A program made the translations under genes and the position numbers. Below the pieces are notes generated by a model that saw only the letters and a list, made by a program, of their open reading frames with translations, did not search any database and was not told the origin of the DNA. A stretch of 64,000 nucleotides of DNA, taken from contig CAVTZA010000007.1 in NCBI GenBank assembly GCA_963739085.1, forward strand, positions 1-64,000, in the 5' to 3' direction. Origin of the DNA: DATFQE01 sp963739085 (GTDB taxonomy: Bacteria > Actinomycetota > Thermoleophilia > Gaiellales > Gaiellaceae). The first letter of the stretch is position 1. Every line of letters starts with the position of its first letter. Below, in pieces: positions 43,756 through 52,442 of the stretch.

Positions 43756-44706
43756 CTACTCGGCCTCGAGGTAGAGCCGGAGCCCCGGCGCGACCGCGCG
43801 TAGTTCGAGCAGGGCGCGGGACTCGAGCTGGCGCACCCGCTCGCGTGTGATGCCGAGTTCGCCGCCGACCTCCTCGAGCGTCTGCGGCTCCTCGCCGTCG
43901 AGTCCGAAGCGGAGCGCCAGGACGCGCTGCATGCGCGGATTGAGGCGGGTCAGTGCGCGCGCGAGCTCGCGAGAGCGCAGATGCTTTGCGGTCACGCCCG
44001 CCGGCGAGTCGGAGTCCTTGTCCTCGATCAGGTCGGAGTAGAGGCTTTCGCCGTCGCCGACGGGCGTCTCGAGGCTGACAGGGTCCTCGACGAGCTCGAG
44101 CAGCTTGTTGACGCGTTTGAGCGTCAGCCCACTCTCGACGGCGAGCTCCTCGGGGGTGGGGTCGCGGTTGAGCTTTTGCGTCAGGATGCGACGGGCCTTG
44201 AGGACGCGGCGGGCGTGCTCGGCGATGTGCACCGGCAGCCGGATCGTCCGGCCCTGGTCGGCGAGGGCACGCGTGACCGACTGGCGGATCCACCAGGTGG
44301 CGTAGGTCGAGAGCTTGTAGCCGAGCTTCCAGTCGAACTTCTCCACGGCGCGGATCAGGCCGAGGTTGCCCTCCTGGATCAGGTCCAGGAGCGGGACGCC
44401 GGCCCAGGTGTAGTTGCGCGTGATCGACATCACGAGGCGGAGGTTCGCCTCGATCAGCCGCCGCTTCGCGAGCTCGTCACCGGCGTCCTTGCGCCGGGCG
44501 AGCTCGCGCTCCTCCGCCGCCGTGAGCAGCGGACCGTCGCCGATCTGACGGACATAGAGCTTCAGCGGATCCTGCGTGTGAGCGGCCGCTTCGCGCTCGT
44601 CCGCCTCGTCCTTCTCCTCTGCGGGCTCCTCGGCCGGAGGGAGCAGCTCGAGATGCGGTTCCGCCGGCGAGTCGAAACCGTGGTCGGGAAGTGGTAGCTG
44701 TGCCAT
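43756..44706 (-). CDS. RpoD-type sigma factor B
   Basis: 316 residues. An acidic N-terminus leads to region 1.2 (DPLKLYVRQIGDGPLLTAAE), region 2 (NLRLVMSITRNYTWAGVPLL; FDWKLGYKLSTYATWWIRQS), region 3 and region 4 (LDGEEPQTLEEVGGELGITR, ERVRQLESRALLEL). It differs clearly from sigma A (YTWAGVPLL against YRNQGLPFL), so they are not a recent duplication. It is probably co-transcribed with the PHP phosphatase. Confidence 0.9.
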   Translation of the reverse strand: MAQLPLPDHGFDSPAEPHLELLPPAEEPAEEKDEADEREAAAHTQDPLKLYVRQIGDGPLLTAAEERELARRKDAGDELAKRRLIEANLRLVMSITRNYTWAGVPLLDLIQEGNLGLIRAVEKFDWKLGYKLSTYATWWIRQSVTRALADQGRTIRLPVHIAEHARRVLKARRILTQKLNRDPTPEELAVESGLTLKRVNKLLELVEDPVSLETPVGDGESLYSDLIEDKDSDSPAGVTAKHLRSRELARALTRLNPRMQRVLALRFGLDGEEPQTLEEVGGELGITRERVRQLESRALLELRAVAPGLRLYLEAE

Positions 44707-44860
44707 ACCGAACCGTTATCGGCCTTCCGGCGAAAGGACTTGAGGAGACCGGAAACCCTCGATCGAGGGACGCGCGGAGGGCATGGAAGACCGTTGATGT
44801 GTCTGTGACGTACCTGCGGCGGAAACTTTCACAATCTTCGTACAAACTCGCAGGAGGCGC

Positions 44861-44926
44861 ATGCGTCGTAAGAAAGGAAGGGGTTGGGCACACCCACGCC
44901 CTCAGACCCGTTGTTTAACGGGTTGA
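44861..44926 (+). CDS. Possible 21-codon leader peptide with overlapping hairpin
   Basis: ATG 44861 follows AGGAGG (44852-44857). The peptide is basic (MRRKKGRGWAHPRPQTRCLT plus G) and ends at TGA 44924-44926. The hairpin ACCCGTT-GTTT-AACGGGT (44906-44923) overlaps its last codons, and the glutamine amidotransferase ATG is 31 bases further on. The arrangement resembles a translation-linked attenuator. There is no direct proof of translation. Confidence 0.4.
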   Translation: MRRKKGRGWAHPRPQTRCLTG

Positions 44927-44956
44927 GTCGTCTGGAAGGCCTACTACCATCAAACA

Positions 44957-45745
44957 ATGTGCGGAATAGCCGGATATAGCCTCAACGCGGAGAGCACGCT
45001 CGACCGCACATTCGCCGCGCAGGCACTGCTGGCGGGCATCGCCGAGCGCGGCGCCGACGCCGTCGGGTACGCCTATCGCTCCCGCGGGAGCGTGGAAGTC
45101 CACAAGCAGCGCTCGGGTGCGAGCGCGCTCCTCGATCGCGTCAGCGTGGCCGACGACGCCACGCAGGTGCTCGTGCACGTCCGCGACTACACGAAGGGCC
45201 ACCCGAAGATCGAGTCCAACAACCATCCCGTCCGCCACGGCAGCGTGGTCGGCATCCACAACGGGATCATCACGAACGACGTCGAAATCTTCGCCCGCCA
45301 CCGCTTCGCCCGCTCCGAGCCGGACATGACCGTCGACTCCGCCGCGATCTTCGCCCTCGCGGAGAACGCGGACAGCGAGGCCAGGGCGCTCGAGGAGCTC
45401 CGTGGCTCGATGGCGACGGCCTGGATGGACGAGCGGCGCGCAGACGTCCTCTTCCTCGCCCGCGGCGTGGGCCGCCCGCTCTGGGTCGGCCACGGCGAGA
45501 GCGAGGTGCTCTTCGCGTCCACGCAGGCCACACTGAGCCTGGCCGAGCGCTACTGCGGCCTGCAGCTCGAGCACGAAGAGGTGCCCGAGGGCACGCTGCT
45601 GGCGCTTGCGCACGGCCGCGAGGTCTGGCGGGAGCAGTTCCAGCCCGACTACTCGCACGACGAGGCGCCGCTGCCGGCGATCCGCGCGCCGCGCGAAGCC
45701 GCTTCGTGCCTCAAGGCGCTCGCCTCGATCGCGGCCGCGGCGTAG
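44957..45745 (+). CDS. Stand-alone class II glutamine amidotransferase domain
   Basis: 262 residues beginning MCGIAGYSLN, so Cys2 is the N-terminal nucleophile. The Ntn-hydrolase pattern continues with GIAERGADAVGYAYRSRG, LVHVRDYTKGHPKIESNNHP, GIHNGIITNDVEIF and the acceptor-channel region VLFASTQATLSLAE. It has the GlmS/AsnB-type glutaminase half but no synthetase or isomerase half, and no partner gene is adjacent. It may hydrolyse glutamine or another gamma-glutamyl compound. Its stop abuts repeat copy 4 directly. Confidence 0.85.
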   Translation: MCGIAGYSLNAESTLDRTFAAQALLAGIAERGADAVGYAYRSRGSVEVHKQRSGASALLDRVSVADDATQVLVHVRDYTKGHPKIESNNHPVRHGSVVGIHNGIITNDVEIFARHRFARSEPDMTVDSAAIFALAENADSEARALEELRGSMATAWMDERRADVLFLARGVGRPLWVGHGESEVLFASTQATLSLAERYCGLQLEHEEVPEGTLLALAHGREVWREQFQPDYSHDEAPLPAIRAPREAASCLKALASIAAAA

Positions 45746-45915
45746 GGAGGGCCTGGCGAAATAGCGGCTGTGTCGCCGGGCCGCGCTGCTCGCCCCGAGC
45801 CAGCGTCCTCGGTCGCGCCCACGCTACGCGTCCCAGCTACACGGACGCTCCCTGCGTCCTTGCCTCGGAACGACCATCGCACCCCGGCAACGAGCGATAT
45901 TCCGCCAGACCCTCC
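45746..45915 (+). repeat. Dispersed palindromic repeat, copy 4 (170 bp)
   Basis: GGAGGGCCTGGCG to CGCCAGACCCTCC. It begins at the base after the upstream stop codon and ends three bases before the stop of the convergent minus-strand gene, so it fills almost the whole intergenic gap between two convergent genes. The interior is nearly identical to copy 3. The matching C/T change in both termini (GGCCTGG with CCAGACC) looks compensatory. Confidence 0.9.
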
Positions 45916-45918
45916 CGC

Positions 45919-46608
45919 TTACGCGGCCGCCAGGCTGCCGTCGTCGAGCACGTCCACTCCCTGCGCGCGCAGACGCTCGCGGATGAGGAACTGGAAGGTC
46001 GACCAGGCTCCTCGCCTGGCGTCGAACATGCGGTAGACCTGCCACTCGGTCAGGAGCGTCGCGTCTGCCCGGCGGGCGGCGCCCCAGTCCGCGAACTTGG
46101 GCAGCCGGCCGAGCGAGCGGGCGAGCGCGGCGCCCTGGTCGACGGCGCGCTCGAGCCGCTCCTCCCCCACCGGGACGTCGAAGCCCGCCTCGCGCAGCGC
46201 GGTCGTCAGCGAGCCGAAGGTGTGCCAGTAGAGCGACTTCGAGGGCATCGAGCGCCGGTTGGCATCCAGGTCCTTGGCCGTGGGCGTCCGGCCGAGGCGC
46301 TCGCCCAGCTGCTTGAGGAGCTCCAGGAGCTCCTCACGTGTCGCGAAACGTCGTGGGACGAGCCCTGCCCGGCGCTTCGCCTCGTTCCAGCTGCCGAAGT
46401 GCTCGATCACGGTCTGCGGATGGACGCGCGTCTTCGAGTCCGACGCGAACTCGCGCATCGTCGGCGACCGCCCCATCCGCTCGGCACACGACTTCAGCTC
46501 GCCGAGGATCGCCTCGTCCGAGTAGCGGCGCCTGATCCGGCGCTGGAAGGCAGCCAGGGCCTCGGGGTCGATGCTCTCGACGGCCCGATAGGCGGGTTTG
46601 CGGGCCAC
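45919..46608 (-). CDS. DNA-binding protein with HNH-endonuclease-associated repeats
   Basis: 229 residues. Two to three HNHeAR-type units of about 55 residues occur: LKSCAERMGRSPTMREFASD...HFGSWNEAKRRAGL, LKQLGERLGRTPTAKDLDAN...TFGSLTTALREAGF, and a third, more divergent unit (ARSLGRLPKFADWGAARRAD). These helical repeats usually accompany HNH nucleases or homing endonucleases and bind DNA. No HNH motif is seen here. Basic N-terminus. The role may be sequence-specific DNA binding without cleavage. Confidence 0.78.
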   Translation of the reverse strand: MARKPAYRAVESIDPEALAAFQRRIRRRYSDEAILGELKSCAERMGRSPTMREFASDSKTRVHPQTVIEHFGSWNEAKRRAGLVPRRFATREELLELLKQLGERLGRTPTAKDLDANRRSMPSKSLYWHTFGSLTTALREAGFDVPVGEERLERAVDQGAALARSLGRLPKFADWGAARRADATLLTEWQVYRMFDARRGAWSTFQFLIRERLRAQGVDVLDDGSLAAA

Positions 46609-46759
46609 GGCAACAATGGTAGAGCAGATTCGCCGAAGTGCAAGTGAGCGCTAGCGGCCGCGGCCGCGTGGGCTACGTCTCGCATCGGGGGACGAACCCG
46701 GGCTGTGCAGGGCGATTCCCTCGATCGAGGATCCAGCGGCCTGGCGCTAACCTCCCCCG

Positions 46760-48137
46760 ATGCGACCACGCGTGCCCCTCGTCGCCGGGATCGCGGCCGC
46801 GCGCGCCGCCGGCACGATCTCGCGCCTCACGGGGACCGGCGGGGGCACCACGTTTCCGGGCAAGCTCCTCTCCAAGCTCGACCCCGACGCGGTCGACCGG
46901 CTGGCGGCCCGGCTGCCGCACGGCGTCGGTGCTCGTATCGGCCACGAACGGCAAGACGACTACCGCCGCGATCGCGGCAGAGATCCTCTCCCCCGCCTTC
47001 CGGCTCGCTCACAACCGCGCCGGCGCGAACCTGCTTTCGGGCGTCACGTCGACGTTGCTGGGCGCCCGGGACGCTGACCTCGGCCTGTTCGAAGTGGATG
47101 AGGCGGCGCTGCCGGAGGTGGCGCGTCGCGTGCATCCGCGCGCTGTGGCGCTGGGAAACCTGTTCCGCGACCAGCTCGATCGCTACGGGGAGCTCGAGCA
47201 CGTCGCCGAGCGCTGGCGCCGCACTGCGCGCGCCCTGGATCCGTCGGCCTGGGTCGTCGCGAACGCAGACGACCCGCAGGTCGGCGATCTCGCGCGCGAC
47301 CGCGACCGGAAGCTGCTGTTCGGGCTCGACGACCCGCGCCACGCCTCGCCGACGCTCCAGCACGCGGCGGACTCCAAGTGGTGCGTGGTCTGCGGGACGC
47401 CCTATGAATACGCAGCGGCCTACGTGGGTCACCTGGGCGACTACCGCTGCCCCGCGTGCGGGCACGCCCGGCCGCAGCTGGACGTGGTGGCCAGGAATGT
47501 CGAGCTCGGAGGCCTCGAGCGGGTGACGTTCGACCTGGTCGCTCCGGCGGGCACACGTCGCGTGGAGCTGGCTCTGCCCGGTCTCTACAACGTCTACAAC
47601 GCCCTCGCAGCCGCCTCGCTCGCACTCGCGCTCGAGACGCCGCTCGACGACGTCGTCGCCGGGATCGAGCGCTTCAGCGCGGCCTTCGGGCGCTTCGAGC
47701 GAATTGCGATCGGCGATCGGACGCTGGTCGTGCTGCTGATCAAGAACCCCGCCGGGGCGAACGAGGCAGTGCGCACGCTGGTGGCGGGCGGCGCTCCGAG
47801 CCTCGTGCTCGCGGCGCTCAACGACGAGATCGCGGACGGCCGGGACGTGTCTTGGATCTGGGACGTCGACTTCGAGCCGCTGCTGGACGGGCTCGAGCGC
47901 ATCGTCCTCACCGGAGGGCGGGCCGCCGAGCTGGCTCTGCGCTGCAAGTACGGCGGTCTCGGCGAGGCCGCCATCGAGCTCGAGCCGCAGCTGCCGCGGG
48001 CGCTCGACCGCGCGCTGCAGCTGACGCCTCCGGGCGGCGAGCTCGTCGCCCTGCCCACGTACACGGCCATGCTCGAGCTTCAGCGCCTCGTCGCCGAGCG
48101 CGGCTACGCGAGGCCGTACTGGGAGCGGGCCGCATGA
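46760..48137 (+). CDS. murT: MurT-like Mur ligase, frameshifted near 46925
   Basis: The first frame from ATG 46760 gives RPRVPLVAGIAAARAAGTIS and ends its useful part at RLAARLPHG. Removing one G near 46925 joins it to SVLVSATNGKTTTAAIAAEI, the ATP-binding P-loop of Mur ligases. The body continues with HNRAGANLLSGVTSTLLGA, a zinc ribbon-like CVVCGTPYEYAA...YRCPACGHARP typical of MurT, and GLYNVYNALAAASLALAL. MurT with GatD amidates lipid II D-glutamate. The precise fit after a one-base change suggests a sequence error in an otherwise intact gene. The start of gatD overlaps its stop. Confidence 0.8.
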
Positions 48138-48886
48138 GAGTGCGCATCGGGCATCTCTACCCCGACTACCTGAACATCTACGCCGACCGGGGCAACATCG
48201 CGGTCTTCGAGCGTCGGGCAGCCTGGCGCGGGATCGAGCTCACGGTGTCCCCCATCGGTGTCGGAGAGTCGGTCGAGCCGGGTGCCTACGACCTCTACTA
48301 CGTCGGCGGCGGCCAGGACCGCGAGCAGGCCCTGATCGCGCCCGATCTCGCCGAGAAGGGCCCGGCGCTGGCAGAGGCGGTGGCCGGCGGAGCGGCGGTG
48401 CTCGCCGTGTGCGGCGGCTACCAGCTCCTCGGAGCGTTCTACCGCGACGTCAGCGGCGCCGAGCAGCCCGGTGCAGGCGTCCTGCCGCTGTACACGGTCG
48501 CCGGCGACACGCGGATGATCGGCGACTGCCTGATCGAATCCGAGCTCGAGCCGGGCGTGCAGCGGACGCTCGCAGGCTTCGAGAACCATGCCGGCCGCAC
48601 GTATCTCGAGGAGGGCGCCGAGCCGCTCGGGCGCGTGATCGCCGGCTTCGGAAACGACGGCGACAGCGGCTTCGAGGGCTGCAGGGTCGGACGCGCGGTC
48701 GGAACGTACCTCCACGGCCCGCTCCTGCCCCGGAACCCGTGGCTTGCGGACTGGCTGCTCGCGCAGGCGCTCGGCCACGTCGACGGCGGCGAGGCGCCTG
48801 AGCTGGAGCCGCTCGACGACCGCCTCGAGGAGCAGGCGCACGCCGTCTCGTCGCAGCGCGCGCACGCTCGCGGCGGGAAGGCCTAG
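48134..48886 (+). CDS. gatD: GatD-like glutamine amidotransferase subunit of lipid II isoglutaminyl synthase
   Basis: 250 residues, ATGA overlap with murT. A class I, CobB/CobQ-type glutaminase: VRIGHLYPDYLNIYADRGNI, YVGGGQDREQALIA, the nucleophile elbow VLAVCGGYQLLG with the catalytic Cys, GFENHAGRTYL, and GTYLHGPLLPRNPWLADWLL with the catalytic His. It supplies ammonia to MurT to amidate D-Glu in the peptidoglycan stem. Repeat copy 5 starts three bases after its stop. Confidence 0.9.
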   Translation: MRVRIGHLYPDYLNIYADRGNIAVFERRAAWRGIELTVSPIGVGESVEPGAYDLYYVGGGQDREQALIAPDLAEKGPALAEAVAGGAAVLAVCGGYQLLGAFYRDVSGAEQPGAGVLPLYTVAGDTRMIGDCLIESELEPGVQRTLAGFENHAGRTYLEEGAEPLGRVIAGFGNDGDSGFEGCRVGRAVGTYLHGPLLPRNPWLADWLLAQALGHVDGGEAPELEPLDDRLEEQAHAVSSQRAHARGGKA

Positions 48887-48889
48887 CCG

Positions 48890-48990
48890 GGAGGGTTTGG
48901 CGAATCGCTGTTGCCGGGCGGCGCCGCAGGACGCGTCTGTCGCGCACGTAGCGCCCGAGGACGCGCCTGGACCCACCCCACGACCCGCCA
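48890..48990 (+). repeat. Degenerate or divergent copy 5 of the dispersed repeat
   Basis: It begins GGAGGGTTTGGCGAATCGCT, an exact left terminus, then GCTGTTGCCGGGCGGCGCCG, which is only loosely like the other copies. The conserved interior and the right terminus are missing. It lies between the convergent gatD and nudix genes, three bases after a stop codon like the others. Confidence 0.65.
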
Positions 48991-48991
48991 C

Positions 48992-49450
48992 TCACGGCGC
49001 CCAGAGCGGCCCGAGGTAGACCACGGGGTCGCCCGGCCGCCAGCGGGTGAGGAAGCGTTGGATCGGCGGGTGCAGCACGACCTCGTCCAGCTCGGGGACG
49101 CTGAACAGGCGGTGGCCGCGAACCGCGGCGTCCAGCGAGGTCACGGTCTCGAGCGAGCGGCCGCCGAGGTCGCTGGAGAAGATGATGTGGACGACGTGCT
49201 TGGCGACGTAGCTGCGCGCGGGCGCGATCGAGTCCACGATCGCCACCGGTCCCTCGAGCGGCAGCTCGTCGTCGATGCCGATCTCCTCGGCGAGCTCGCG
49301 ATGCAGGGCACGGGTGAGGCTCTCGCCCGAGTTGACGCCGCCGCCCGGGAGCAGCCAGTACTTGCGGTCGCCCTTCTCGTGCCGGCAGAGCAGGATGCGC
49401 CCATTCCAGCTCAGGATCGCCGAAACGCGGATCCGGGGCTCCGCTCCCAT
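48992..49450 (-). CDS. Nudix hydrolase
   Basis: 152 residues. The Nudix box G-x5-E-x7-REUxEExGU is complete: GGGVNSGESLTRALHREL followed by AEEIGI. The N-terminal strand RIRVSAILSWNGRILLCRHE and WLLPGGG are typical. The substrate (nucleoside diphosphate derivative) is unknown. The gene follows dut directly (TAG then ATG adjacent), so a nucleotide-pool sanitation role is plausible. Confidence 0.9.
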   Translation of the reverse strand: MGAEPRIRVSAILSWNGRILLCRHEKGDRKYWLLPGGGVNSGESLTRALHRELAEEIGIDDELPLEGPVAIVDSIAPARSYVAKHVVHIIFSSDLGGRSLETVTSLDAAVRGHRLFSVPELDEVVLHPPIQRFLTRWRPGDPVVYLGPLWAP

Positions 49451-49882
49451 CTACACCTTCGACGAGCCGAAGCCGCGCTCGCCGCGCTCGGCCTCGGGTA
49501 GCTCCTCCACCTCGACGAGGCGGACGGCGTCGACGGCGACGAGGACGAGCTGCGCTATCCGCATCCCTGGCTCCACCTTAAAGCTCTCACGGCCCGGGTT
49601 GTACAGGATGATACGAACTTCTCCACGGTAGCCGGAGTCGATCAGGCCGGGCGAGTTGAGCAGCCCGATTCCGTGGTTGGCCGCGAGCCCTGACCGCGGG
49701 AGGACGAGGCCGGCGTGGCCCTCGGGGATCGCGACCGCCAGGCCGGTTCCGATGCTCGCCCGGCCGCCCGGTGGCAGCTCGGCCGCCTCGGACGCCGTCA
49801 GGTCGAGGCCTGCGTCGCCTTCGTAGGCATGGCTCGGTAGGACAGCGCCCTCGTGGAGGCGCCGGATCGGGAGCTCGGTCAC
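49451..49882 (-). CDS. dut: dUTP diphosphatase
   Basis: 143 residues, the normal trimeric dUTPase length. The five motifs are recognisable: DAGLDLTASE, PRSGLAANHGIGLLNSPGLI, DSGYRGEVRIILYNPG, MRIAQLVLV and the C-terminal RGERGFGSSKV that closes over the active site. It hydrolyses dUTP to dUMP and PPi. Its start overlaps the hflX stop (ATGA). Confidence 0.95.
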   Translation of the reverse strand: MTELPIRRLHEGAVLPSHAYEGDAGLDLTASEAAELPPGGRASIGTGLAVAIPEGHAGLVLPRSGLAANHGIGLLNSPGLIDSGYRGEVRIILYNPGRESFKVEPGMRIAQLVLVAVDAVRLVEVEELPEAERGERGFGSSKV

Positions 49883-51210
49883 CGCGTGGCCGTGTGTGGG
49901 GTTTCGCGGGCCTCGGCGACGAGGTACGAGGCAAACCGAGGCACGTCGCGGCGCGGCAGCCGCGCGCGGATGTGGACGCCCTCGGGCCGGTCCTCGCGCT
50001 CGTCGATCGGCGCGCCGAGCTCGTAGAGCTCCGCGAGCTTGGCACCCTCGTCGTAGGGGAGCAGCAGGCGGACGTCCTCGAAGCGCTCGCCGAAGTGCCC
50101 GGCGACCGCGGCGCGAAGCTCGTCGAGGCCCTCGCCCGTCAGCGCGGAGACCTGCAGCGCGTAGGGATAGCGGTTCGCCAGGCGGCGCCTCCCGAGCGGA
50201 TCCACCCCGTCGACCTTGTTCAACACCTGCAGGACCGGGAGCTCGTCCGCCCCGATCTCGTGCAGAACCGCCTCGACGGATTGCCGCATCTCCTCGATCC
50301 GCTCGTCCGGCTCCGACGCGTCCAGGACGTGCAGGACGAGGTCGGCCGAGAGCGTCTCCTCGAGCGTGGACGCGAAGCCCTCGACCAGCTGGTGCGGCAG
50401 GCGGCGGATGAAGCCGACCGTGTCGGTGACGAGGTAGCGGCGGCCCTCGTGGTCGAAGCCGCGCGTCGTCGGATCGAGCGTCTCGAAGAGCCGGTTCTCG
50501 ACAGAGACCTCGCCGTCGGTCAGCGCGTTCAGGAGCGTCGACTTGCCGACGTTCGTGTAGCCGGCGAGCGCGACGGTGGGGATCTCGGAGCGCCTGCGCG
50601 CCTTCCTCCGAGTCTCCCGCTGCCTCGTCAGCGCCTTGAGCCGCTTGCGCAGGAGCGTGACGCGGTTGCGCGCTAGGCGGCGGTCGGTCTCGAGCTGGCT
50701 CTCGCCCGGGCCCCGGGTCCCGACCCCTGCGCCGACGGTTCCGCGGCCGCCGCCGAGGCGCTCCAGGTGCTGCCAGGCGCCGCGCATCCGCGGGAGGTTG
50801 TACTCGAGCTGCGCGAGCTCGACCTGGAGGTTGCCCTCGGCCGAGACCGCGTGCTGCGCGAAGATGTCGAGGATCAGCTGCGTGCGGTCGACGACGCGTG
50901 CCGTGAGGGCGTTCTCGAGCGTCCGCTGCTGGGTCGGCGTGAGCTCGTCGTCCACGAGCAAGACCTCGGCGCCGGCGTCGCCATAGGCACGCTTGAGCTC
51001 CTCGAGCTTGCCCTTGCCCACGTAGCTGCGCCGGTCCGGCTGGGCCCGGTGCTGGGTCAGCTCGCCGACGGGCTCGGCGAGCGCGGTGCGGGCAAGCTCG
51101 CGGAGCTCCCCCAGCTCGGCGTCCGCGTCAGCTCCGGACGGGAGGACGGCGAGGATGAAGGCGCGCTCCGGCTCCGTACCCGGCAGGGGATCGGGCGTTC
51201 TCGGAACCAT
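49879..51210 (-). CDS. hflX: Ribosome-associated GTPase HflX
   Basis: 443 residues from ATG 51210; the in-frame upstream extension overlaps another gene and is not family-like. The N-terminal HflX domain has RRSYVGKGKLEELKRAYGDA and LELAQLEYNLPRM-like QVELAQLEYNLPRMRG, with the glycine-rich GGGRGTVGAGVGTRGPGESQ linker. G motifs: VALAGYTNVGKSTLLNALTD, DTVGFIRRLPHQLV and LNKVD. It splits or rescues stalled ribosomes. It leads a three-gene unit hflX-dut-nudix. Confidence 0.93.
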   Translation of the reverse strand: MVPRTPDPLPGTEPERAFILAVLPSGADADAELGELRELARTALAEPVGELTQHRAQPDRRSYVGKGKLEELKRAYGDAGAEVLLVDDELTPTQQRTLENALTARVVDRTQLILDIFAQHAVSAEGNLQVELAQLEYNLPRMRGAWQHLERLGGGRGTVGAGVGTRGPGESQLETDRRLARNRVTLLRKRLKALTRQRETRRKARRRSEIPTVALAGYTNVGKSTLLNALTDGEVSVENRLFETLDPTTRGFDHEGRRYLVTDTVGFIRRLPHQLVEGFASTLEETLSADLVLHVLDASEPDERIEEMRQSVEAVLHEIGADELPVLQVLNKVDGVDPLGRRRLANRYPYALQVSALTGEGLDELRAAVAGHFGERFEDVRLLLPYDEGAKLAELYELGAPIDEREDRPEGVHIRARLPRRDVPRFASYLVAEARETPHTATR

Positions 51211-51244
51211 CGGGCTAGCGTACTTTCCCCGGCAGAGACGACGC

Positions 51245-52250
51245 TCAGCTCGCCGGCGAGCGGATGACGGCGAAGAGGTTCCGCTCGGTAGGGATTGCCC
51301 GCCGGGTCGAACGCCCGATGACAGCCGAGGTGGTCGATCCGCGAGCGCGTGCAGGTCCGGGCCAGGTAGTCGGTGAGCCACGAGCGGGGATCAGGCGTCA
51401 TCGCCGGGAGGCCGTAGTCGGGTGTCATCTCCGTCTCGCCGGTGTCGAAGAACAGCACCTTCCGCGTCTGCTGCCAGAGTGTCTCGAGCATGGCAGTCGC
51501 TTCTGCGAGCCCGTACTGCCGCACGAAGTGGTGCCAGATCGAGAGACACAACACGCAATCCGAGGTCGGCAGCGTGCCGACGTTATCGGGCGTCACCTCC
51601 ATGGCGAGAACCCCGACGTTGCGGGTTCCGCTCCTCCGAACGGCGAGCAGCGCCGTGCGGACATTGCCCGGGTTGCTCTCGATCGCGATCGTCGGGATGC
51701 CGTCCGTGCCGAGCTCGATCGCGAAGTAGCCCTCGCAGGCGCCGATGTCGAGCGCGCTCGTGACCTCCTGCGAGCGGATGACCGGGAACATCGCCGACCA
51801 ACGCGACTCGGAGCCGACACCCCTCGCAGCGCGCTTCGGCAGCGATGAAACCGGTTGATAGAGACCCTGGGGGAACGTGTCGATCCGGAAGCGCAGCCGA
51901 TCCAGCACGTCGTCCACGCCTTCTCTGGTCACGATCCGTTTCACGAGGCTCTTGAATCGGGGCCATCGGTGCGCCGTCGCGTCCTGCACCGGCGCGTGCT
52001 GCGGTCGTGCCTGCCGCTGCGGACGCTGCGACGTCCTTTCGTGCACACGACTCAGGACAACGCCGACGAGCAGGCCGCCGACCATCGCCAGTACGAGGTC
52101 TTCGTCGGCGACGCCGACCCACGGGCGGGAGATGACGATCACGCCGAGGGGCAGGGCGACTGCCCAGAAACGTCCGATCACAAGTCCCGCGAGCACCGAC
52201 GGCGCGATGAAGGCGGTTGGCAGGGGGCTGCGCTCCTGCGACTCGTGCAC
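51245..52250 (-). CDS. SAM-dependent methyltransferase with N-terminal membrane helices, frameshifted near 51288
   Basis: The N-terminus (about residues 10-68) has two or three hydrophobic helices (LPTAFIAPSVLAGLVIGRFW; DEDLVLAMVGGLLVGVVLSR). A class I methyltransferase domain follows: VTSALDIGACEGYFAIELGT, TDGIPTIAIESNPGNV, and SDCVLCLSIWHHFVRQYGLA. In the running frame the end reads into nonsense overlapping hflX. Shifting one base near 51286-51291 gives ERNLFAVIRSPAS and a stop at 51245-51247, a natural end that removes the overlap. The substrate is unknown, perhaps lipid or glycan. Confidence 0.72.
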
Positions 52251-52442
52251 GAGGATGACTCCGAGGCTGGACAGGTAGAGCAGCGCTACGGCAGCCTGAA
52301 AAAGCCACGCCTGCGCACGTCGATCGGGGGCAATCCGTTCCGTGTGCCGCTCCCTCCGGTAATCACCATAGCCCCTGCCACCGGCGTCCGCCGGTGCCCG
52401 GGCCGACGCCTCGGCCTAGTATGCCGCTTCGTGCCAGCAGCG

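Noticed and set aside
46638..46930. In-frame upstream start for the Mur ligase ORF at 46638
   Set aside because: The residues before the P-loop in that frame are nonsense; the true N-terminus lies in the neighbouring frame from 46760.
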